From Carallia brachiata (Eukaryota; Streptophyta; Magnoliopsida; Malpighiales; Rhizophoraceae), in contig JADCRB010000074.1 in assembly GCA_021464245.1 (NCBI GenBank), positions 2,142,979-2,206,978 of the forward strand: DNA of 64,000 bases, written 5' to 3'. The position numbers and the translations under genes were made by a program. This document shows, in pieces, positions 24,374-34,664 of this stretch. The notes under the pieces are model-generated. The model was not told the origin of the DNA. It made no database searches and saw nothing but the letters and a program-made list of their open reading frames with translations. Each line of letters starts with the position of its first letter. The stretch's first letter is position 1.

Positions 24374-25206
24374 TGTAAAGCGTAAATTTCGAGTCTAAAA
24401 TAATTAAACTCGAAAATACAAAAAATAAATTACAAATAAAAATTGTAAAAGAAAAGAAAATTTACGTGGGGTCGATCTCCGTAGATCCTCCGATTAGTGT
24501 TCCTTTTTTTGACTCCGTCAAGGGCTGCACGAGCTTGATCTGGACAGAAATAATTTTCACCGCTTTTTCTTGAACTGGGTAGACTGAAACTGGATCTGAT
24601 TTGAACGTTTTCACTACGGTTACGAACCGCAGAGAGCTGATCTGAGCCGATCTGACTTAATTTCACCGAGAGTCGAAGAGACTTGTTCTCGGATGAGCTG
24701 CCTGGATTTTTCTGAGGGCCGTATGAGGCTTAATCCCAGCCGGATTTGTAGTAATTTGATATTTTTAACTCTATATTTTCAGAAATTCAGATCTAGAGCG
24801 ATCTAAGAATATAAATTTAAAAATAACTTTAGAAATGGAAACAGCAAATTTTTTGGGCCTTACCCCTGAAATATCTCTCAAAACGGAGTTAGGAAAGTAT
24901 ACTGCTAAATAAAAGCACGTAAGAAAAGGAGAAATTTTCTTGAGAGATTTTCAAAATTTTCTTTTTCTCTCAAATTCTCTGAATTTTTCTGTTTACAGAT
25001 TTGCTGAATGTCTTTTGAACTGAGGGGCAGGGGCCTATTTATAGGGTTCCTTTCCCATGTGAACATCACATGGGAAGGGAATCTTTTTTAATTTAATTTT
25101 TCTTTGGCCGGCGTTGCCAATTCAAAATTGGCAACACCGACCATTGAATTCAATGGCCATTGAATTCAACGAATTCATCTTTTTTTTTTTTTTTTCTTTG
25201 TTTACA
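24374..25206 (-). repeat. 3' LTR of the Ty3/gypsy element
   Basis: It runs TGTAAAG to TTTACA, with the short terminal inversion TGTAAA/TTTACA. It is 833 bases, against 795 in the other LTR. It keeps a perfect hairpin (gttgccaatt, caa, aattggcaac at 25111-25133) and adjacent bases that are missing from the other copy. It also has cccatgtga/tcacatggg at about 25055-25075 and a TATA-like ctatttatag at 25035-25044. The 78-codon frame inside it is a by-product of the LTR sequence, not a gene. Confidence 0.95.
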
Positions 25207-25220
25207 AATGCCCCCACTTC
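25207..25220 (-). other. Polypurine tract of the LTR element
   Basis: On the minus strand the bases just before the 3' LTR read gaagtgggggcatt, a G/A-rich stretch placed where plus-strand DNA priming occurs in LTR elements. The last three bases (att) separate it from the LTR. Confidence 0.7.
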
Positions 25221-26044
25221 AAGGGTCGGTAAGAAAGATTTTTACAGAGATAATTCGAACCGAATCTTGAAGTCCAGTTTGAAATTGGAAAGTCCTGATG
25301 AACATTGAATCTTGGAGTCTCTATCTTTGACCATGTCCGCTGTTGTTGGATCGCAATAGGAAACCGATTGATCTTGAGAAGTTAGCAGCCAGCCAATATA
25401 GAAAATTGAAGTCTTGGCTCCAGGTGCGTTCGAGCTTCCATAGCCCGCAAAGGATTTTTATATCTCTTAAGTTCCAGAGCTCTGGTGAGGATGATCCAGT
25501 AGGCAAAGAACTTCAACCTCCCCAAGAGAAGGCTCAGGACCTTGGAACTTCAAGACCGGCTCACAAGAGACTGACTGTAGTGATGATTTCCAAGTCTGCT
25601 TCGACGTAAGGAGAGTAGTTGGAACTTCCCTGTACGTCGCTGCATCCAAAGAAAGATTAGGATAATTGCAGCTTCTCATCCCTCGTGTAGATGTGAACTA
25701 AGGAGAGTAGTTGGAACTCCATGACACCGATGGCGTTGGAGACTGAGTTTCGAGGGCTTTTAGGGATCCTCGAAGAAGACTACTCCTTTTTTCTTAGCTC
25801 GTGCGCCTCCAACTTCTTGATCGAAGAACTTCCTGAGACAAGTGCAGAGACTAGCCATTTTCTTTTGAGAAAGAAGAGCTGAGGGGTGAATATTACAACT
25901 CGGGCATGCAGATATATATACAATAATAAAGAGTTTTTTTTTTTTTTTTTTTGAAAAGTCAAAAAATACGCAGATCGAGTAGGGCCATCCACGTCCCTTT
26001 CCTGCATAAGAGACAAAAGAGGCAGCGGCTGACGCGTGTCACGA

Positions 26045-26125
26045 AAGTCGTTACCGTGTGTTGCAGAAGTCGTTGCCGTGTGCTGCAGAAGTCGTTCCGT
26101 GTGCTGCCAAAGTCGTTGCACCTTA
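26045..26125. repeat. 22-bp tandem repeat in the LTR element
   Basis: The unit is aagtcgttgccgtgtgctgc plus two bases. It is present three times with small differences, followed by a partial copy. Confidence 0.8.
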
Positions 26126-26874
26126 TCTTGTCGGCCGTCCCTAGCGGGGCCCGAGGGCAACTCCAAGTCAAGCTCGACCTCGTCTGGTGGGCCGATGATG
26201 TTGACGTCGCTTTCCGGCTGGTTGATGCTGCCGGAATATTCTGGAAAGAGAGGCAAAATTTCGCCGGAATGACTCCTCTGCTAAAAAATTCCTCCTAGAC
26301 TTAAGTATCTAGGAGGGATGAACCCTTGGCTGACTCCGTAAGACCACCAGGACCAGTATGCATGCTCCCATGGGCTACGGCTTTGATGAACATACCGTGG
26401 AGAGACCATTGCAGTGGAAGAACTCGGACCTGCTTCATTTGAGGGCGAAGTTGTACGTGGGATCTACATCGGAACGCAGACTGTTCTTTGGAAAATCAGC
26501 TCTCAGTGCTGGTTTCTTCCTGCTTCTCCGATTCTGGAACCAATAAAACACATTTTTTCCTTCGATTGCCCCGATGGGCGCAATCGTGAGACAAGTTGGT
26601 AAATTGAGATGCATTAGGCAATACCTCCATTGTTGTGGAAGACTTCCTCAAAATTTGCAGTTGTGCCATGGTCGGTTGCCACCTTGTGCGGGTCTTTCTT
26701 CTCCCTTGTCTTGAGGTTCTGCAACTGGTTCCATCTTTCTTGTGGCAGAGGAGCAAAGGTCTTGGTGTGGTGAAGATCGGTTGAGACTGATGCTGAGTTT
26801 CAGACTCAAACCCTGCTTTTATATTTTTGGGCCGTTCACAGTTTATACTCATGCGGGCCAGGAGTTGGATTGGA

Positions 26875-27070
26875 TTTTGAACTTGGGTTCTGGACTGTGT
26901 CTGGAACTTGGAATTTTTGGGTTTTGGGCTTTGGATTGGATTTGGGTCGAGTGTTTGGGTTTTGGATTTGGATTTGGGTTTGGGTCGAGTGTTTGGGTTT
27001 GGACTTTTGGATTTGGTTGAGTGTTTGGGTTTTGTCTGAATTGGGCTCAAGTGTTTGGGTTTGGACTTTC
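26875..27070. repeat. Degenerate minisatellite (gtcgagtgtttgggttt)
   Basis: Repeated use of gtcgagtgtttgggttt, tttggatttgg and tttgggtttgg in irregular order, T/G-rich on the plus strand. Confidence 0.75.
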
Positions 27071-27184
27071 GCTTGGTCTTTCAGATCGGGACTTCGAATT
27101 TTTTTTTTTTTTTTTTTTTTTTTTTGATTTTTTTTTTTTTTTCTTTTTTTTGATTTTTTTTTTTTTTTTTTTTTTTAAACATAT

Positions 27185-28560
27185 TTACACATAATACTGT
27201 TTCAGAAATTTACCATTGATTGGGCCGATTCGGACGCCTTCTTGGTCTGACAGCATGTAAGCGTTGTGAGTGTAGGCCTCCTGCACTAAGTATGGCCCGT
27301 CCCATTTGGAAGTAAGCTTGTCACCAGGCCGATGCTTCATGTTGATGGGCCGTCGCACTGCAAGAACAAGGTCTCCAACTTGAAAAGATCGAGGCGGACC
27401 CTGCGGTTGAACGTGTTGGTGAGCCGGGCTTGGTAGCACTCAAGTTGCTGTTGTGCTTCGAGCCTCCTTTCATCGAGGCTTCTAACTCATCCAGACGTAG
27501 GCGAGCATTCTCCTCCTGTGTGAGTCCTTCCAGAACAGCCATGCGCAGGGATGGAATCTGTGTTTCCAACGGCAGTATTGCTTCGACACCGTAGACAAGT
27601 GAGTATGGCGTCGCCTGTGTTGGAGTCCGGTAAGTTGTACGATACGCCCATAATGCCTCCGGAATTCTGTCATGCCAATCTCTTTTGGATTTAGAGACTA
27701 CCTTCCGCAACAGGTTGCATAAGGTCTTGTTGAATGCTTCGGCCAAGCCATTTGCTGGGGCATTGTACATGGATGACTTGTACTGCTTGAACTTGAACTT
27801 CTCGCAGAGCTTGTCGATTAAGCTGTTGTAGAACTGCTTACCATTATCAGTGATGATGAATCGAGGGACTCCATAGCGATAGATCAGCTGAGTCCGGATG
27901 AAATTGGCAACATGCTCCTTCTTTACCTCTCTAAGTGGAATGGCTTCAGCCCATTTTGAGAAGTAGTCGGTTGCTGCGAGGATGTACAGGTGACCCAGGG
28001 ATGACTTTGGCAAGGGCCCCACTAAGTCGAGACCCCAAGCTTCAAAGGGCCAGGATGAGACAGTTGGATGCAGTGGCTCCGGTGGTTGATGTATGTAATT
28101 CGCATGAAATTGACAAGCTTGACAGTTTTAGCAAACTCAATTGAATCACGTACCATGGTTGGCCAGTAGTATCCCATCCTTCTGAGTTGGAAGTGCAACT
28201 TAGGCCCGATTGATGTCCGCCACAAACACCAGAATGTGCTTCAGTGAGAGCCTGTTTTGCCTCTTCATTGCTAGGCAGCGAAGTAAACTCCATCAAAAGA
28301 CCTTCGATACAGAGCATCCTTGAGATATATGAAGCGGGGAGCTCGTCGTTGAATTTCTGTCTTATGACGACGATCTTCGGGCAGCTTCCCGTGTAGATAG
28401 TCAATGATTGGTTGGCGCCAATCTCGTCCTCCGCGAGACGTAGATACAGCGTTGGCTGTGTAGTTTCTTCATCATCCTTCTGTGGCACTATCCATTTCTG
28501 GCATACGGCAACAACTGTAGCCTGGATTTCTGACTTTGCAAGAGAAGTGGCCAGGTTAGC
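27185..28560 (-). pseudogene. Integrase of the Ty3/gypsy element (interrupted)
   Basis: The catalytic core lies in the frame 28022-27321, with the three acidic residues of the DDE triad recognisable in the contexts ATDYFSKW, DNGKQF and NGLAEAFNKTL. The C-terminal part (27439-27185) has a GDLVLAV and WDGPYLV pair typical of the Ty3/gypsy integrase tail. It is in another frame from the core, so there is a frameshift near 27400. The N-terminal HHCC zinc finger (around 28070-28290) is recognisable through HSGVCGGH but is split between frames. Integrase inserts the cDNA into the genome; this copy is unlikely to be functional. Confidence 0.9.
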
Positions 28561-28960
28561 CAACGCGTCTGCCTGTGTTTTCTCGTCGAGGCACATGCTC
28601 CAAGGTGATGCTTTCAAATTCATCCATTAGCTGTCGAGCACGTTGATGGTAAGGCGCAAGGTCCTCTTTCTTCACGTCATACAATCCTGTAAGTTGGTTG
28701 ATGACGAGCTGGGAATCTCCATGGACTTCTATAGTTGGAATCTTCATATCGACAGCCATTTGAAGACCAATGATCAAAGCCTGGTATTCAGCAACATTAT
28801 TTGAACATAACTCACCGAGAATGATAGCATATGGTAGTATTTGTCGTTGAGGAGTGACAAACACTATGCCGGCACCAGCACCATCACCTTGCTGCACCAT
28901 CAAAGAACATCGTCCATGGTGGTAGTGTCTCAATGTAAAAGACCTCTTCATCTGGAAGAT
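28561..28960 (-). pseudogene. Second RNase H domain (archaeal-type, aRH)
   Basis: In the minus frame 29002-28556, SNNVAEYQALIIGL and the motif VHGDSQLVINQL show an RNase H-like fold of the type found in plant RNase HI/archaeal proteins. It follows the normal Ty3 RNase H and precedes integrase. Its frame differs from that of the RT-RNase H, and from the next frame beginning at 28623, so translation is broken at both joins. Its presence supports Tat-lineage placement. Confidence 0.85.
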
Positions 28961-30495
28961 CATCTGTGAACTCCCAATCTGACGGAACAGGGTGATCTGC
29001 AAGGAAGTCTGCTAGAGCTTGTCCTTTGACTGCTTTTTGAGGCACGTAGACAATGTCGTAGCTTTGTAGAATTACTGCCCACTTGGCAAGTCGTCCTGAC
29101 AAGATTGGTCTGGATAAGATATATTTGACAGGATCAGCTCTGGCAATGAGACGTACCGTGTGAGCTTGCATGTAGTGTCTCAGCTTATCAATGGCAAAGA
29201 ACAGTGCTAGACATGTCTTTTCAATGGGCGAATAACTCAGCTCCGGACCGTTTAGTGTTCTGCTCAAGTAGTACAGGGCAACTTCCTTTCCCTGCTCGTT
29301 TTCCTGTGCAAGCAAGGCTCCCAAAGATCTTTCCTGTGCTGCAATGTAGAGAATCAACGACTTTCCTTGAATTGGAGCACCTAGGACCGGTGGATTGGAA
29401 AGGTACTTCTTTATGCTCTCAAAGGCTTTGCTGCAAGCTTCGTCCCACTCGAAGTTGACATCCTTCTTCATCAACCGATGGAAAGGTTGACATCTCCCAG
29501 CTAAATTGGAGATGAAACGGCGAATGTAGGCCAGCTTTCCTTGTAGACTTCGCAGCTCGTGCAGGTTTTTAGGTTCAGGCATCTTTTGAATTGCCTCAAC
29601 CTTTGACTGATCAACTTCGATTCCACGATGGCGCACCACGAACCCAAGAAACTTTCCTGATGTGACACCGAATGCGCACTTGAGAGGGTTCATTTTGAGC
29701 TGATGCCTCCGAAGTCTTTCGAACACTGTCTTGAGATCCTCGAGGTGGTCTTTGCGCTTCTTAGTCTTTACAACTAAGTCATCAACATAACATTCTACAA
29801 TCTTGTGCAGCATGTCATCAAAAATTTTTTGCATAGCACGTTGATAAGTGGCGCCAGCATTTTTCAATCCAAACGGCATAACTTTGTAGCAGTATATACC
29901 TTTTGGGGTGCGGAATGCTGTCAACTCCTCGTCTTCTGGTGCCATTCTGATTTGGTTATAGCCTGAAGAACCATCCATGAAAGACAATGCTTCGTGACCC
30001 GTTGTTGCATCGACTGTGATCTCCGTTATGGGCAATGGAAAGTCATCTTTCGGGCAGGCCTTGTTAAGATCTCGAAAATCAACACATACCCTCAACTGTC
30101 CATTCTTCTTTCTTACGGGACAATGTTGGCAATCCACGTTGGGTAGGTGACCTCTCGGATGAAGCCGGCATTGATCAGCTTGTTCACCTCCTCCTCGATT
30201 TGTGGAATGAGTTCCGGGCGGAACCGTCGTTGTGGCTGCTTGACAGAACGACACCCTTCTTTACTGCTAGACGATGCACCGCAATTTTTGGGTCAAGTCC
30301 AGGCATTTCTTTGTAACTCCATGCGAACACGTCCCTGTATTGACTTAATACCTGAACATATTCTTGCTCTTCTCCAGTAAGTAAAGCACTTACAAATGTA
30401 GGTCGAGGATCTTCCGGAGAGCCAAGATTGACCTCCTTGAGTTCATCAACAGTTGCTTGGCCACCATCTTCAAGTTCCGGGGGAGCCTCCTTCAC
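28961..30495 (-). pseudogene. Reverse transcriptase and RNase H of the Ty3/gypsy element
   Basis: The frame 30254-28884 has RT blocks in order: LRVCVDFRDLNKACPKDDFPLP, FMDGSSGYNQI, VMPFGLKNAGATYQ and the active site YVDDL (complement of about 29779-29793). The normal Ty3 RNase H follows (LGALLAQEN, LSRTL, AIDKLRHY). The RT N-terminal segment is in other frames (30495-30184) and needs at least two single-base shifts near 30120 and 30240, so the product is broken. RT/RNase H copies the RNA genome and removes the RNA strand. Confidence 0.93.
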
Positions 30496-31389
30496 TTCAC
30501 CATCTGATGAGTCGGAATCAGCCTCCTCGCTAATTGTGACATGAAATGCAGAACCTCTGACTTCACCTTCTTTGTTTGACTGGATAAGCCTGTCTGTTTG
30601 GTGGTGGTGGTGATGGCACGTGCATCAGCTCTCGGCTTCGGCTCTTTAGCGTGATCCGCACAGGTGACTTCTCCTGATAGCCTAAGCCAGGTCGGGACTG
30701 TGATGTTGAGAAGCGGCGCCATGTGTGGACGGCAGCGTACCCATTGTGCTCGGGTTTGAAAAGTCATAGCCCCCTTTGCCAAAAGCTTGTATGCATTAGG
30801 ATCAAATCCTTCATGTGTTCTTCTTTCTGGAAGTGAGCCGCCTTCGACTGCCCCCGTGTGTGGTTTGACGAAGCCTTTTAATGGTTTTGAAGACAAAACC
30901 GGCTCAATCTTTGGTATCGGCAGAGTGTAAGTCTCCTTCAGGTTGTGCAGCTCCTTTGTTTGGGTTGGCTATGACCTTGCTCCTGTTTAAGATCAATACA
31001 ATAAAGAAAGGGGGTTGACCTTCTGAGCGTCGTGACTTGGCACATAGCGTAGGACTGGAGTGGAGCTTGAAGATGCAACATCCTTCGGACGAGTTCAGCA
31101 GGCTGTGGCAGCTTTTCATTTGTTGGAGCCTGGGGTTGGGCATTGGCAAGTTCTTCGACAGCTTTTCCCTTTTTATGGATGCCCCCAGTCCAAGTAACTT
31201 TTGATGGAATGATTTCCGGATTGTCTGTGTCAGTGTAGAAGACTGCATCCGCCAAATGTGATTCAGCATCATCGAACGGCTTTAAGTCAGCATTGACCTT
31301 TTGAACGCCACCATTGTAGTACTTGAAACACTGATGCAGGCTTGAGAGCACAACTCCATTTCCATGAATCCACGGTCGTCCTAGCAACA

Positions 31390-31640
31390 TCTTATATGTG
31401 GTACGTGCATCACACGTGAAATAGAGTGCTAGAAGTGAGATTACCGATAGTTAGCTCCAAGCGAATCATCCCGATTGCTTTCTGTCCTCCTTGATTAAAG
31501 CCATGAATCATCAAGCGGCTATCTGATAATTCATCAATGCCAATGCCGAGCTCCTTTATAGTGGATTTTGGGATAATATTGACTGCTGAACCATCGTCAA
31601 TCAGAATACGCCGGACCTTCTGTCTCTCACATAGCCTGAT
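31390..31640 (-). pseudogene. Aspartic protease region of the LTR element
   Basis: On the minus strand, bases about 31605-31570 encode LIDDGSAVNIIP, the active-site D-[DS]-G-[SA] loop of retroviral-type aspartic proteases. It is followed by a stretch running into MLLGRPWIHG (31390 onward), the family's second conserved block. The protease would process the polyprotein. The two blocks lie in different frames, consistent with decay. Confidence 0.8.
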
Positions 31641-32434
31641 ACATACAGCGGCCGATTGTGGGGTTTGGACCCCAGCAGGAGATCCTCATCTGAAAATGAG
31701 ATAGCAGAGTAACATCCGACGTGATTTTGGTCCGCTGTTGCTCCGCTGAGTTAGACTCATTTGATGGCTGTGATTCAGCTGAGGTCTGGAGAGTATTGCT
31801 GACTTGATTTTGCCACACTTCTGTTGATTGCAAAGCTATAAACAGCTGAGGGTTAGCGAGAAGGGTTTGGAGAGCTTCATATACCTTCTCCGTTGTCGAC
31901 TTTTTGTTGTCGAGCGGCTCCTCCTTACGGTGTGTCACCTCTTCTGATGGTTTTGAAGTGATGGTGGTCTGGTTTGAGTTATGCCTTCCTGGTCCAGAAT
32001 GATTTTATTCTGGCTTTTGAGCTTCATGATTAGCTCCTTCAGGACGAAACACTTCTCGGTTGGATGACTTACTATCCGGTGATATTTGCAGAATCTCGGA
32101 TCGCTGACTCGATCCTTTTCATTCGGCCGCTTGCACTCTGGGAGTTCGATCAGCTTCGCCTCCAGAGTTGTTCAAGGATGTCGGGACGTCTGAGTCGGGG
32201 AATGGATACTGCTTCTGCTCCGCTCAGCTCGCAATGTCACCTTCCGCCTTTCCTGTTGTTTTGGCTGAGTTATTTGGGTCGGAGGATTTACCTTACTTTG
32301 GCGCCCACTTTTACTGGTGCGGCTTCAACAGTCATCACTTCTTTCCTTTTCCGGAGCTGTTGGGTTTCTTAATCTCCCTTCTGCCCCTTGCTGGTCCAAC
32401 TGGATGGGAACCGTGCCTCCGGAAGTCTGGATGC

Positions 32435-33637
32435 TTATCTCCATATCATGTGCGCGGGTCGCCAGTTCTTCGAAGTTCGGGGTTTGACACCCTGCAGGAT
32501 GTATAACAGCTCCCAATGCATTCCCTGGATGCACATCTCCACGGCAGAAGTCTCCGTCAGGCGATCTTTGCAGTCCAAGCTGAGGGCACGCCATCTGTTG
32601 ATGTATTCGACAACGGGCTCTCCTTTCCTTTGTTTGGTGCTGGTAAGCTCCATCATACTTACCGTCCTTCGAGTGCTGAAAAATCTGTTGAGGAACTCTC
32701 GTTGTAGCTGTTCCCAACTGTCGATCGATTCTGGTTCAAGATTTATGAACCAGGTGAAAGCGGTCTCCCTGAGTGAACGAACAAACTGGTTCACCAAGAG
32801 ATCTCCGTAAGTCCCTGCGTTGTTGCAGGTTTCAACGAAGTGGGCGATGTGCTGTTTGGGATCGCCTCGTCCGTCGAATTGTTGAAATTTGGGCGGCTGG
32901 TAGCCCAAGGGCATGTTGAGACTTTCGATCCGTCTGGTGTACGGTTTGACGTACATCTGTGATCCTTGGAAGGATGTAGCTTGTTGCAGTCGGATCGTAT
33001 TGGCTATCATTTCCTGCAATTGTTGAACAGATAGCGAAGCTACAGAATTTGAGGGTGGCAGCTGTGTAGAACTACCTGGTCGCTTTTCTGCAGGGAAGAC
33101 GTCGGCTGGTGTGGCTTCTGGAGTGAAACCGGGTGGATATGGTTGCTCCTCGCGGATTTCGGGATCAACTTGGATCGGGCTTTTCCTTTGAGAGCTGCGA
33201 TCTGTTGATCTTTTTCCTCCACGACTCTGATCAGCTGCAAAATTTTGTTCTCCAATTCTGAAATTCTTTCTCTGTGCTGGTTGTGTTGGTCATCATGACG
33301 GCAACAGATGAGGCTCCGGGAAAGACTGGGGGAGAAAACTCTTCTGATTCTTCTGTGTGGATCGTGATTGGATTCTGTTGAGCAGGTTCGTCGTGTTGCC
33401 CCCGACTTCGATCGGGGTGGGTGATCGACTCCTCCATGCGGCAAGAGAGTCAGGGGAGAGATCCTGTTGTGCGAGCTGTGGACTCTCCATTTCGACATTT
33501 TGTCGGGTTTGGACGGCAAGAAATTGTGTCCGTCCCCGGGTTTCTGGACCTGCGTACCCAGGTAGGGTAGTTGATGCAGGCAATGGAGCCGTTGCCTTCT
33601 TTTTTGTGGCAGCAGTTGTACTCCTTTTCGGTGCCAT
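32435..33637 (-). pseudogene. Gag region of the LTR element (interrupted)
   Basis: The frame 33019-32435 has the retrotransposon gag domain: PPKFQQFDGRGDPKQHIAHF, then FTWFINLEPESIDSWEQL and FLNRFF. The first ATG of the region is at 33637 (MAPKRSTTAATKKK), but its frame stops at 33293 and overlapping frames continue, so gag is frameshifted between 33519 and 33019. Gag forms the virus-like particle. Confidence 0.88.
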
Positions 33638-33840
33638 TTGATGTGCTGAACACCTGTAAAATTTTTTTTTTTTTTTTTTTTACTTTTTACTTTTTTACTT
33701 TTACTTTTTTACTTTTTTTCTTTTTACTTTTACTTTTTTTTTTACTTTTTACTTTTTTTTTTTCTTTTTTTTTTTTTCTCTCGGCTCCCCTTTTACCTCT
33801 TTTTTTTTTTTTTAAGGAACAAGAGATGGGAGGTGAAGTT

Positions 33841-33858
33841 GTCCCACCGAGCGTGCCA
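33841..33858 (-). other. Primer binding site of the LTR element
   Basis: On the minus strand this is tggcacgctcggtgggac, starting six bases after the 5' LTR. It begins TGG, complementary to the CCA end of a tRNA, as primer sites do. I cannot name the tRNA with confidence. Confidence 0.65.
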
Positions 33859-33864
33859 AAAATT

Positions 33865-34659
33865 TGTAAAGCGTAAATTTCGAGCCTAAAATAATTAAAC
33901 TCGAAAATACAAAAATAAATTACAAATAAAAATTGTAAAAGAAAAGAAAATTTACGTGGGGTCGATCTCCGTAGATCCTCCGATTAGTGTTCCTTTTTTT
34001 GACTCCGTCAAGGGCTGCACGACCTTGATCTGGACAGAAATAATTTCCACCGCTTTTTCTTGAACTGGGTAGACTGAAACTGGATCTGATTTGAACGTTT
34101 TCACTACGGTTACGAACCGCAGAGAGCTGATCTGAGCCGATCTGACTTAATTTCACCGAGGGTCGAAGAGACTTGTTCTCGGATGAGCTGCCTGGATTTT
34201 TCTGAGGGCCGTATGAGGCTTAATCACAGCCGGATTTGTAGTAATTTGATATTTTTAACTCTATATTCTCAGAAATTCAGATCTAGAGCGATCTAAGAAT
34301 ATAAATTTAAAAATAACTTTAGAAATGGAAACAGCAAATTTTTTGGGTCTTACCCCTGAAATATCTCTCAAAATGGAGTTAGGAGAGTATACTGCTAAGT
34401 AAAAGCACGTAAGAAAAGGAGAAATTTTCTTGAGAGATTTTCAAAATTTTCTTTTTCTCTCAAATTCTCTGAATTTTTCTGTTTACAGATTTGCTGAATG
34501 TCTTTTGAACTGAGGGGCAGGGGTCTATTTATAGAGTTCCTTTCCCATGTGAACATCACATGGGAAGGGAATCTTTTTTAATTTAATTTTTCTTTGGCCG
34601 GCAACGCGGGCCATTGAATTCAACGAATTCATCTTATTTTTTTTTTTTCTTTGTTTACA
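33865..34659 (-). repeat. 5' LTR of the Ty3/gypsy element
   Basis: 795 bases, TGTAAAG to TTTACA. It matches the other LTR except for about 12 substitutions, a one-base indel near the start and a roughly 38-base loss near 34600 that removes a hairpin. On the element strand a TATA box (CTATAAATAG, complement of 34525-34534) sits in position to start the genomic RNA. Confidence 0.95.
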
Positions 34660-34664
34660 CGTAT

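Larger units (their letters stand above)
25221..27184 (-). other. Non-coding region between integrase and 3' LTR
   Basis: About 2 kb without a recognisable domain. It contains a 22-base tandem repeat (26045-26125), a TTTGGGTTT-type minisatellite (about 26875-27070) and a T-rich run (27099-27175, A-rich on the coding strand). Frames here (for example 25780-26256 and 26496-27050, minus strand) are low-complexity or repeat-derived. Long spacers at this place, sometimes with tandem repeats, are known from Tat-lineage elements. Confidence 0.7.
24374..34659 (-). mobile_element. Ty3/gypsy LTR retrotransposon, Tat lineage, full length but frameshifted
   Basis: Two LTRs (24374-25206 and 33865-34659) enclose a 8.7-kb interior. 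The 5-base sequence cgtat flanks the whole unit at 24369-24373 and 34660-34664. On the minus strand the order is 5' LTR, primer site, gag, protease, reverse transcriptase, RNase H, a second RNase H, integrase, a roughly 2-kb non-coding part, purine tract, 3' LTR. RT before integrase shows Ty3/gypsy. The extra RNase H between the first RNase H and integrase is the trait of the Tat (Ogre/Retand-like) group. Several frameshifts break gag, the start of RT and the integrase N-terminus, so this copy cannot make intact proteins. By eye the LTRs differ at about 12 substitutions plus indels, roughly 1.5 percent, which suggests a recent insertion. Confidence 0.95.

Noticed and set aside
24430..24666. 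78-codon frame repeated in both LTRs (also 33920-34156)
   Set aside because: It is present twice only because LTRs are duplicated; it has no ATG context, domain or conservation argument.
26496..27050. 184-codon minus-strand frame rich in Pro, Lys, Ser, Asn
   Set aside because: It is the translation of the G/T minisatellite inside the LTR element and shows no domain.
27099..27175. T-rich run taken as an independent poly(A) retroposon end
   Set aside because: It is inside the LTR element, between integrase and the repeat-bearing spacer, with no target duplication.
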